64,000 nucleotides of DNA, from the NCBI GenBank assembly GCA_016778305.1, contig JADHPT010000003.1, positions 1-64,000 on the forward strand, written 5' to 3'. The notes below the pieces were generated by a model. It did no database searches. It saw only the letters and a program-made list of their open reading frames with translations, and was not told where the DNA came from. Source of the stretch: Candidatus Poseidonia sp. GTDB taxonomy: Archaea > Thermoplasmatota > Poseidoniia > Poseidoniales > Poseidoniaceae. How positions within the stretch are numbered: the stretch's first letter is position 1; every line of letters begins with the position of its first letter. This document shows, in pieces, positions 50,124 to 57,409 of the stretch. A program made the position numbers and the translations under genes.

Positions 50124-51166
50124 GCGATAAACCAGGACGCGCCATAAAATTGAACGTCTTAAACGAACCGAAGGACAGCTACACTGGCGGCCCTTCTTCT
50201 CTTTGCCCTGGCTGCGGTCACGACCAAATCTCAAGCGTTATCATCAATGCTGCGTGGGAGAACGGGATTGAACCCCATCGAATTGCAAAGATGTCAGGTA
50301 TCGGTTGCTCATCGAAAACACCCGCATATTATCTCGGACAGTCCCACGGATTCAACACCGTCCACGGACGCATGCCCTCAGTGACCACTGGTGCCTACGC
50401 CATCAACAAGGACTTGCTGTACCTCGGCGTCTCCGGTGACGGCGATTCTGCTTCAATCGGGATCGGCCAGTTGATTCACGCAATTCGACGAAACATGGAC
50501 ATGGTCTACGTCCTGGAGAACAACGGTGTTTATGGACTCACCAAAGGGCAATATTCCGCTACTGCAGATGTTGGCTCTAAGAAAAAGAAAGGTGCCGTCA
50601 ATGAGACGCAACCCATCGACCTATGCGCCATGGCCATCAATTTGGGATGCACCTTTGTCGCACGTTCATTCTCTGGTTCAAAGAAACAATTGACCTCACT
50701 GATCAAAGCAGCCATGTCCCACAAAGGATTTGCCCTTATTGACGTCATCTCGCCGTGTGTCACCTTCAACAACAACGATGAATCCATGCGTTCGTACGGT
50801 TACGTCAAGGAGAATGAAATCACCCTTCACATGGCCGATTATATCCCTCATTTCAATCCGGTCGCAGAGATTGAGGTGCCTGAGGGTCATTTCCGTGACA
50901 TCACTCTTCACGACGGTTCGACCATTCGTCTGGAGACCATCTCAGAAAAACACGATCCTGCAGATGCCATGGCTGCCTTAACAGCGCTCCATGAGGCTGA
51001 AAACACGAAGAAGCACGTTACGGGGTTGTTGTATTTCGACCCGTCAAAGCCCTCACTTGCTGAAGACCTCGGCCTTGTCGACCAAGCTCTCATCGATGTC
51101 CCAGACGAGGAACTACGCCCGAGCAAAGCATCTCTTGATGCACTTAACGCAGAATTCCTCGCTTGA
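50120..51166 (+). CDS. korB: 2-oxoacid:ferredoxin oxidoreductase, beta subunit
   Basis: 348 residues binding thiamine diphosphate and one [4Fe-4S] cluster. The cluster cysteines lie in SLCPGCGHDQ, SGIGCSSKTP and the later SPCVTFNN. The thiamine motif starts at GDGDSASIGIGQ and ends at NNGVYGLTKGQ. It starts inside the korA stop (ATGA), so the subunits are made together. No separate ferredoxin-like delta subunit is nearby, as expected for this two-subunit type. Confidence 0.93.
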   Translation: MSDKPGRAIKLNVLNEPKDSYTGGPSSLCPGCGHDQISSVIINAAWENGIEPHRIAKMSGIGCSSKTPAYYLGQSHGFNTVHGRMPSVTTGAYAINKDLLYLGVSGDGDSASIGIGQLIHAIRRNMDMVYVLENNGVYGLTKGQYSATADVGSKKKKGAVNETQPIDLCAMAINLGCTFVARSFSGSKKQLTSLIKAAMSHKGFALIDVISPCVTFNNNDESMRSYGYVKENEITLHMADYIPHFNPVAEIEVPEGHFRDITLHDGSTIRLETISEKHDPADAMAALTALHEAENTKKHVTGLLYFDPSKPSLAEDLGLVDQALIDVPDEELRPSKASLDALNAEFLA

Positions 51167-51179
51167 AATAAGCCCATCG

Positions 51180-51202
51180 CGCCTCTCATAAAGGAGGAGG
51201 CG
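51180..51202 (+). promoter_or_regulatory. Possible hairpin holding a ribosome-binding sequence
   Basis: CGCCTC and GAGGCG arms with an 11-nt loop that contains GGAGG, 14 nt after the korB stop and about 14 nt before the DUF2135 gene ATG. It could modulate translation of that gene or be incidental. Confidence 0.2.
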
Positions 51203-51215
51203 GAAAAGAAAACCC

Positions 51216-52079
51216 ATGGTTGAACCAATCACCGCGGCGACAAGCCTTGCTCTGGGAGGAGGAGGCGTGTACCTTCTCCTCAAACAGTGGCGTCTTCGCA
51301 ACCAGCGATTGAGGGCCAAAGCCCTGCTCGAAAAGTACGGAACACGAACGCAACTTCACCAACAATCCGGTCGCATGCGCCTCATTTTCAACAATCCACA
51401 AGTGGGCGATTTACCTTCCAGTGAACAAGAGGCATGGCAGGAACGTGATGAACAGAGGGACCGGAGCTATGTTGAACTCGATTTGATTCAGCCCTCGCAA
51501 GAAGATCCGGGTGAGAGCGAAGAAGAGCGGGCATCAGAGCTTGAGCGACGCCATGAATGGATTTCGAGCAACGAGCCACCGATGCAGGAACACGCTGCCT
51601 TGGTAGCAGAGGAAGAGATTGGAAGTGGAGTGGCGGTCGCTGACCCTGCTGAAGAACTTGATACCGCTATCGATGAACGACTTGAGCGTGAAGGTGGTGC
51701 CTCAGGTGTTGTTCAAATTTCACTCGCCTGGGACGATTATAATGACCTCGACCTGCATCTCTTTTGCCCTTCTGGTGAACGTATTTACTTCAACAACAAG
51801 CGAAGCGAATGCGGGGGGATTTTGGACGTTGACATGAACGTTCGACCCCTCTCGAATACCCCGGTAGAAAATGTAGTATGGAAAGACATCGCACCACTGG
51901 GAGCCTACAAGGTAGGAGTTCACTTCTACAAACACCATCGCAAGCGAAAAACAAAGCGCGTCTGCACCTACCGCTTACGAGTCATTACCCACGGTCGTGC
52001 CAAAGAGTACGTTGGCAAAATCAAGTACGGTCAAGCCATGCAGATGGTCACTTCATTCACGCTTGCTTCAACCAAGTAA
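51216..52079 (+). CDS. DUF2135-type protein with N-terminal membrane segment
   Basis: 287 residues. A short hydrophobic stretch (AATSLALGGGGVYLLLKQW) opens it, then an acidic helical middle. From about 165 onward is a beta domain, SLAWDDYNDLDLHLFCPSGE then GGILDVDMNV, matching the DUF2135/YfaP pattern (D-L-D-L-H, then G-G-x-L-D-x-D). The domain has a TerD-like calcium-binding flavour. Role unknown. It follows korB by 49 nt and may share its message. Its last 12 nt overlap the convergent ROK gene. Confidence 0.65.
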   Translation: MVEPITAATSLALGGGGVYLLLKQWRLRNQRLRAKALLEKYGTRTQLHQQSGRMRLIFNNPQVGDLPSSEQEAWQERDEQRDRSYVELDLIQPSQEDPGESEEERASELERRHEWISSNEPPMQEHAALVAEEEIGSGVAVADPAEELDTAIDERLEREGGASGVVQISLAWDDYNDLDLHLFCPSGERIYFNNKRSECGGILDVDMNVRPLSNTPVENVVWKDIAPLGAYKVGVHFYKHHRKRKTKRVCTYRLRVITHGRAKEYVGKIKYGQAMQMVTSFTLASTK

Positions 52080-52826
52080 GGAGTTGAGTTCGTCCACGGC
52101 CATGAGGGCCGCGCCCAAAGCGCCAGCAGTTTCGCCATAATGTGCGGCTTTCAGCGGTATTGAAGTTGAAAGATGGGTGGAAATTTCCCTCCAATGTTCC
52201 ATAATGCCACCGTAAAGGATGATGCAGTCGGGCCTGACAAGGTTCTCAAAATACACCAGGCCTTCCTGAAAACGTTCAGCCCATTGCTTAACGGACCACT
52301 GATGCTTTGACCGTGCGGCGGCTGAAATATGCTCCTCTAAACATCCTTTCAATCTCGGGTGTGGATTTCGGCCGTATTCAAGATTCGGCGTCATCACGCC
52401 GTTGTGATGAAGCGTCGTGCCGATGCCCGTCCCGATGGTGAGGGTCAGAAGTGTGCCGGTCTCACCTTGCCCTGCGCCCATCCTGTATTCGGCGACGCCA
52501 ACCGCATCAGCATCGTTCACCAGGGCGAAGCGCCCGTCATGGTGACTCCTCAATTCTTCTCGTAGATCAACTCCAATCCAATCAGCGCCAAGGTTTGGAG
52601 CGGTGAGTATGCGACCTTGTTCAACTGCTCCCGGAAAGCCAATGCCAAGAGGGCCGCTCCAATCTGCATTCTCAAGAGAGGACCGAAGTTGCTCAACAAG
52701 TGTTTGGGGCGAGATGGGTGCATGATGCTGGTGGTGGTGTAATTCCCCTTGTAGCGTCCCTGTGATGGTGTCAAAAACACCCATTCGAAACCCACTGCCA
52801 CCGATATCAATGCCCATGCTTTGCAT
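52068..52826 (-). CDS. ROK-family sugar kinase, polyphosphate-glucokinase-like
   Basis: 252 residues. MGIDIGGSGFRMGVFD is the ROK phosphate-binding motif and GIGFPGAVEQG follows it. LVNDADAVGVAEYRMG contains the catalytic Asp (NDAD), and LTLTIGTGIGTTLHHNG is the second phosphate loop. The zinc-binding CxCGxxGC cluster of typical ROK kinases is missing except GCLEEH, as in polyphosphate glucokinases, which the GGSGxx opening also resembles. It probably phosphorylates glucose with ATP or polyphosphate. The HAD phosphatase gene ends 9 nt upstream on the same strand. Confidence 0.82.
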   Translation of the reverse strand: MQSMGIDIGGSGFRMGVFDTITGTLQGELHHHQHHAPISPQTLVEQLRSSLENADWSGPLGIGFPGAVEQGRILTAPNLGADWIGVDLREELRSHHDGRFALVNDADAVGVAEYRMGAGQGETGTLLTLTIGTGIGTTLHHNGVMTPNLEYGRNPHPRLKGCLEEHISAAARSKHQWSVKQWAERFQEGLVYFENLVRPDCIILYGGIMEHWREISTHLSTSIPLKAAHYGETAGALGAALMAVDELNSLLG

Positions 52827-52835
52827 ACCTTGCCC

Positions 52836-53564
52836 TCACCTATTTGCTCTGGCTTTGAGGATGGCGTCAACAAGGGGCGGGAAGGTGTTTCCGTGCATGT
52901 GTGGGGAGATCACATCAGCCGCGTGTGCAACTTCTTCAAAGGCGCCACCGACTGCAATTGCCCACTCAGCAAATTCGAACATCGAAAGGTCATTCGGAGC
53001 ATCGCCTACACAGAGTGCCTGACTTGGAGACCAATTCATTCGTTCAAATAATTCAGTAAGGCCGTGCCCCTTTGAGATATGTGGCTCCATGAGGTGAATT
53101 GCAAAGCCTGTGCGCACCACATCCAGATGCTTCCATGCGCTTCTAGCCATGGCTTCATTCACTGCGTCAAGGTCTTCGTACGGGAAAAGGCACCACTCGC
53201 TCTCACGCCATTGGTTGGATTCAATCCCTTGACTGTCCAACCCATCAATCTCTCCTGCGAGCCAAATAGCGGCCTTGCGAGCTTCTTCTCCCGATGCTCG
53301 CAGGACGGGGCCGTTCCAACTCCGATGCCACAAAACCCCTCCGTTTTCGCAGATAATAGGACCTGTTAGGCCTAGAAAACGCCACAATCCGTAGGTGATA
53401 GCCCGAACATTACCCGTCGCTAAAACCACAGGAATGCCGTGCTCTTCAAGCCGTTGGAGTGCATGAACTGCAACCATCGAAAGACGCTTGTTCTCATCCG
53501 TGAGCGTTCCGTCAATGTCAACGACCACCACGTCAGGTGCCCAATCTACAGGTAGCCATTCCAT
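52836..53564 (-). CDS. HAD-family phosphatase, archaeal phosphoglycolate-phosphatase type
   Basis: 242 residues. Motif I VVDIDGTLTD holds the nucleophile Asp, motif II is VVLATGN, motif III has a Lys (HISKGHGL), and motif IV is VGDAPNDLSMFE. The C2-type cap between II and III is of the size seen in archaeal phosphoglycolate phosphatases and sucrose-phosphatase-like enzymes. It hydrolyses a small phosphate ester; phosphoglycolate is the best guess by family. It is co-oriented with the sugar kinase, 9 nt apart, and divergent from the metal ATPase. Confidence 0.82.
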   Translation of the reverse strand: MEWLPVDWAPDVVVVDIDGTLTDENKRLSMVAVHALQRLEEHGIPVVLATGNVRAITYGLWRFLGLTGPIICENGGVLWHRSWNGPVLRASGEEARKAAIWLAGEIDGLDSQGIESNQWRESEWCLFPYEDLDAVNEAMARSAWKHLDVVRTGFAIHLMEPHISKGHGLTELFERMNWSPSQALCVGDAPNDLSMFEFAEWAIAVGGAFEEVAHAADVISPHMHGNTFPPLVDAILKARANR

Positions 53565-53599
53565 ACCATGCGCAACAGGCTTATGGGCATGAAGATTCG

Positions 53600-53617
53600 C
53601 ATGATGTGAGCATCATG
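53600..53617. promoter_or_regulatory. Palindrome in the HAD-metal ATPase divergent promoter
   Basis: CATGATG-TGAG-CATCATG, perfect 7-bp arms with a 4-nt centre, in the 62-nt spacer between the divergent starts. It is a fitting operator for a metal- or redox-responsive repressor of the ATPase. Confidence 0.45.
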
Positions 53618-53626
53618 AATTGATTC

Positions 53627-56341
53627 ATGGGGAGGGTTCTTCAATACCTGACTCTTGCCGAAATTATGGGGGAAGACGAAAGCAAGGAAGTCTTTCTCTC
53701 CCTTGAAGACGACGAGGTTGTAGCCGCTCAACCGCAAGCTCAAAAAATAAAGAAACCCAAACCTGTTGAAGAAGACCTTTCGTATCTTGAAGCCGAGATT
53801 GTGGACACCTCAGTCATTGAGGAAGTCAGCGGCAGTTTTAGCGTGACGTGGCCGCTTCTTGGGATGGATTGCCCCGATTGTGCTGCTAAAGCAATGGGTG
53901 CCCTCAATCACATGAAACAGGTGGACAGCCCGTATGTTTCTGCTACCTCGGGTGAAGTCAAGGTGAACATCGTACTCGATTACGGCCCCATGTCGGAGGT
54001 ATCCTCAGTATTGCGTTCATTGGGTCACGCCCCCAATGTCGAACACCACGAATTGGTGGGCGTTCGAGCTGCTGCCGTAGCACATCGAAACGGCGTCCCT
54101 GTTCCGAAACTTGAGCGAGTTATCAAACGGCAGCCGGGAATTCTTGATGCGGAGATATCCGATGACGACCGTATTTTAGTTCAACTTGTATCAACTGCAA
54201 ATCAAGAACTTTTGCAAGCCAGGAAGCGAGCCCTTGAGCAGATCATAGGAGCTGAACCCTCCTTTGCAGTTGCTAAATCAAACCGATTGCGTCCCGACCA
54301 GTGGCGTTTGATCGGCGGGGGAATCGCCCTTCCAGTCCTCGGTTTGGTCATTCTCGCTGAAGTGCTTGGATTTAGCGGGGCTGTGATCGGCGCAATCGCT
54401 CTCCCAGGGGTCATTCTTGGTGGCCTTCAAATGTTCAAAGAAGCACTCGCGTCACTTCGAAACTGGCAGATGGGCTTCCAAGTTCTGACCAGCCTTGCCG
54501 TCATAGGCGCCTGTGTTTTGGGCATGTGGGAAGAAGCACTCATCGTTGCCATTCTCGTTGCATTTACCGCTCACCTGGAAGGAGATGCATTGATCAAAGC
54601 CAGAGAGGCTATGCAAGGTGGTCTTGACAGATTGCCTCGTACGGCACGAAAAATCACCGATCAAGGAGTTCTTAGCCTCACACCATCGACACCCATTAAC
54701 GCGGCCGTGGGCTTTTCACTTCCGATGGCAAACGGACCAACCTTGCCCGTCCATCAACCAACAAAAAAGGGAAGTGAGATGGTCCCTATCGATCTTGTCC
54801 GTACCGGCGATAAGATTGAGATCCGTAGTGGTGAAATAATCCCTGCTGATGGACGTATTGTTGAAGGGAAGGGAGCGCTTGACAAAGCTCCACTGACCGG
54901 TGAATCTGTTCCGGTGGATGTTGGCATTGGTGACGTCATTGAAGCAGGCCTGGTTCTCGCACGAGGACCCGTCGTCTGTGAAGTAATAGCCGTAGGCGAT
55001 AACACGCGACTCTCCGGGCTTATCGATGCAGTTCACTCCTTCCGAGAGGCTCCGCCCCGTCTGCAGAGCGGAATTGAAACATTCACGGCGATTTGGGTGC
55101 CATTCGTTCTCTTTGGAGCCTTTGCCGTATGGTATTTCATCTTCCCTGATAATTGGAAAATCATCCTTCTTCTCTGGGTTGTTTCATGCCCCTGCGCTCT
55201 CCTCTTGGCAACCCCAGTCCCGCATGCTGCAGCCCTTTCGAATGCTGCCCACAGCGGCGTCATCGTACGTGGCGGAGATGCCCTTGAACGAATGGCGAGA
55301 GTCAACCACGTCCTTTTGGATAAAACGGGTACCTTGACTTCAGGCAAGCCAACCGTAACCGAGGTGGTGATGGCTAAGAAACGCCAACGAAAAGCAGCCC
55401 TTCAACTCATCATGGGTCTCGAAGCTCGCTCCTCACACCCCTACGCACTCGCCGTGATGGAATACTGCCAAAGCGAGGGCATCGAACCGGCAACCATCGA
55501 TGGTCTCAGCGATATTGATGCAGGAGTCGAGGGCCTCCAGGGGAAGACGATGGTCGCATTCATTCGCCCGGACAAAGCCGAGACACTCGGTATTACTGTG
55601 GAAGATGCCCTGCAAAATGCCTTCCAAGAAGCGCAGCAACAAGGGAATGGTGCCAGCCTTTTGGTCAAAGGAGGGGTTGCGATTGCCCTTGTTTCCTTCA
55701 AGCATGATGATGTGCGTGATGGATCTGATGCTCTGATCCGAGAAATGGACGAGCGCAACATCAATGTCGAAATCCTGTCGGGTGACCACCAAGAAGCTGT
55801 ATCCCAATTCGCAAGGTCTGTTGGACTTCCAGAAAGTGCAGCCCACGGAGGTTTGAGCCCGGAAGAAAAAGTCAACTGGGTCAAAGCACGGTCGAGTTCA
55901 CACGTAACGATGATGGTCGGGGACGGGTTCAACGATTCCGCAGCCCTCGCCGTCTCAGACGTTGGCGTGGCGGTAGGAACGGGCGAATCGGTGAATCTCG
56001 AAGCTGCTGATATTCTCATTCCCGGTGATGATCCTCGGGTTCTCATTGACATGATCGATTTATCTCGCTCCGCTCAGCGAACACTCACGCAGAATCTTGT
56101 GTTCTCGGTGTTCATCACGATCATTCTTGTCTATGCAGTCATTCAGCAATGGTACGACCAGTTGTGGGTAGGTGTACTTATCCACGAAGCCTCGGTGATA
56201 CTCGTAATTCTGAACGGAGCCCGCTTGGCGCAAAATGGACAAGCACTCACCTTGCTGAAAGAAACGCTGAGAAGCATGGTGGAGGATACAAAAGTGGCTT
56301 TTTCATCTTTCCGTGAGCGATATCTACCATCCAAGGCCTGA
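53627..56341 (+). CDS. P1B-type heavy-metal transporting ATPase
   Basis: Up to 904 residues; an ATG at 53666 is an alternative start giving 891. It exports transition metal ions using ATP. After an acidic leader comes a metal-binding domain with GMDCPDC (C82, C85), then membrane helices, the GESVP loop, the CPC ion site (521-523), the phosphorylated D565 in DKTGTLT, the HP motif (SHPYALAV) and GDGFNDSAAL near 765. The last helix reads HEASVILVILNGARL, closer to Zn/Cd/Co pumps than to copper pumps, which have MSxSS there. A palindrome lies in its promoter and a winged-helix regulator follows. Confidence 0.93.
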   Translation: MGRVLQYLTLAEIMGEDESKEVFLSLEDDEVVAAQPQAQKIKKPKPVEEDLSYLEAEIVDTSVIEEVSGSFSVTWPLLGMDCPDCAAKAMGALNHMKQVDSPYVSATSGEVKVNIVLDYGPMSEVSSVLRSLGHAPNVEHHELVGVRAAAVAHRNGVPVPKLERVIKRQPGILDAEISDDDRILVQLVSTANQELLQARKRALEQIIGAEPSFAVAKSNRLRPDQWRLIGGGIALPVLGLVILAEVLGFSGAVIGAIALPGVILGGLQMFKEALASLRNWQMGFQVLTSLAVIGACVLGMWEEALIVAILVAFTAHLEGDALIKAREAMQGGLDRLPRTARKITDQGVLSLTPSTPINAAVGFSLPMANGPTLPVHQPTKKGSEMVPIDLVRTGDKIEIRSGEIIPADGRIVEGKGALDKAPLTGESVPVDVGIGDVIEAGLVLARGPVVCEVIAVGDNTRLSGLIDAVHSFREAPPRLQSGIETFTAIWVPFVLFGAFAVWYFIFPDNWKIILLLWVVSCPCALLLATPVPHAAALSNAAHSGVIVRGGDALERMARVNHVLLDKTGTLTSGKPTVTEVVMAKKRQRKAALQLIMGLEARSSHPYALAVMEYCQSEGIEPATIDGLSDIDAGVEGLQGKTMVAFIRPDKAETLGITVEDALQNAFQEAQQQGNGASLLVKGGVAIALVSFKHDDVRDGSDALIREMDERNINVEILSGDHQEAVSQFARSVGLPESAAHGGLSPEEKVNWVKARSSSHVTMMVGDGFNDSAALAVSDVGVAVGTGESVNLEAADILIPGDDPRVLIDMIDLSRSAQRTLTQNLVFSVFITIILVYAVIQQWYDQLWVGVLIHEASVILVILNGARLAQNGQALTLLKETLRSMVEDTKVAFSSFRERYLPSKA

Positions 56342-56408
56342 CCTTTTGTGGTTCTTTTCGCGCGACATCTTCAAACCCTAAGGGGTCATCTACCCAATAG
56401 GTGGGAGA

Positions 56409-56915
56409 ATGGCACGAGTACGAGGAGACCCAATCACGACCGCTCTTGCCCACCCCACACGTCGGTCAGCCTACATCGCATTATCCGGTTCCAAAGAGAT
56501 GAGCACCGTGCAACTGCAGGAAGCCGTGGGGGTTGACCGCTACAACCTCTATCACCATCTGAAGAAACTTGCATCGCTTGAGCTCGTCGAAAATCATCGA
56601 GATGAGGGACGTGCTCGTTGGTGGCGCGTGCACCAAAGGGTCAACCTCCCTGAACTTCTGAATGCAGAAGCCCTCTTCGAGGCAGAGCCTGTCCCAATAC
56701 AACAATCCAACATTCAGGTATCGCCATCCACCATGGCGTCCATTGCAATCGATGAAGAGGGCCGGGATTTAATCGTCCTCGACCTTGAGGGGTCGCGGGA
56801 TCAGGTGAGTGCCAAGCAACTTATCACCAGGCTTTCAGAAGAGTTCGGCCTGACGCTTGACGTCCCCTGGAATTTCATCCCTGAACGACTCGTCCTTTAT
56901 GCAAAAAAAAGGTGA
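56409..56915 (+). CDS. ArsR-like winged-helix transcription regulator
   Basis: 168 residues. The first 85 are a winged helix: HPTRRSAYIALSGSKEMSTV, recognition region GVDRYNLYHHLKKLASLELV, then the wing VENHRDEGRARWWRVH. The C-terminal half is an alpha/beta domain without cysteines or His clusters, so metal sensing is not evident. It lies 67 nt after the metal ATPase and 6 nt before the zinc-ribbon gene. It may regulate the ATPase, but this rests on position only. Confidence 0.75.
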   Translation: MARVRGDPITTALAHPTRRSAYIALSGSKEMSTVQLQEAVGVDRYNLYHHLKKLASLELVENHRDEGRARWWRVHQRVNLPELLNAEALFEAEPVPIQQSNIQVSPSTMASIAIDEEGRDLIVLDLEGSRDQVSAKQLITRLSEEFGLTLDVPWNFIPERLVLYAKKR

Positions 56916-56921
56916 TAGCCG

Positions 56922-57314
56922 ATGAGTGAGGAATACACGATCGAATCAAAGATTTCGCCGCCTCCCCTCTCATGTCCAAAATGTAATGGCATGTTGCCGA
57001 TGAAATTAGGCGACCTCAATTGTCTCTTATGTGATGCAAAGGTTCGGATTGATCATCCCTTGACACGACGAAAGTGGAAGGAAGAGAAACTGAGTTGCCC
57101 TGAGTGCTCCAAGGTCCTGGTAGCAGGCGTTGACCACCGTCCAGCAGAGCTGAAGTGCAGTTCATGTGAGACACATTTCACTCTCGCTGAACAGGTACCC
57201 CGAGTCGAAATCTCCTGCCCGGGTTGTGAGCGAAACCTCAGAATGAAGCGACGCCCTGGTCGCAGAGAGATTGAGTGTCCAGCATGTGAAACCTCGTTTG
57301 CAGTCAAGTTCTAA
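56922..57314 (+). CDS. Protein with three tandem zinc ribbons, unknown
   Basis: 130 residues built from three CxxC...CxxC units: CPKC...CLLC, CPEC...CSSC and CPGC...CPAC, each about 30-35 residues with the second pair before an AKV/THF/TSF strand. Such domains bind one zinc each and serve RNA, DNA or protein contacts. The start is 6 nt after the winged-helix regulator. A strong hairpin follows 3 nt after its stop. Confidence 0.75.
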   Translation: MSEEYTIESKISPPPLSCPKCNGMLPMKLGDLNCLLCDAKVRIDHPLTRRKWKEEKLSCPECSKVLVAGVDHRPAELKCSSCETHFTLAEQVPRVEISCPGCERNLRMKRRPGRREIECPACETSFAVKF

Positions 57315-57317
57315 TTT

Positions 57318-57340
57318 CCTCGTGGCACAGAGCCATGAGG
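57318..57340 (+). terminator. Strong hairpin right after the zinc-ribbon gene stop
   Basis: CCTCGTGGC and GCCATGAGG pair over 9 bp (one G-U) around a 5-nt loop. It begins 3 nt after the TAA stop. No T-run follows, so it may be an mRNA end stabiliser rather than a classical terminator. Confidence 0.4.
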
Positions 57341-57380
57341 TCTCCAAAGCGGGTTCATCACCCGTGTCCGCGTCGCGCTC

Positions 57381-57388
57381 CTTATCTA
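57381..57388 (+). promoter_or_regulatory. TATA-like box of the long coiled-coil gene
   Basis: CTTATCTA, 25-26 nt before the GTG at 57410 and about 40 nt before the ATG at 57425; transcription is expected to start near 57411. Confidence 0.35.
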
Positions 57389-57409
57389 TGAAGAGAAGTC
57401 CATGAAAAA

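Noticed and set aside
53627-56341. Copper-exporting CopA assignment from the CPC motif
   Set aside because: The last membrane helix lacks the MSxSS copper motif and instead resembles Zn/Cd/Co pumps, so I do not give a copA symbol.
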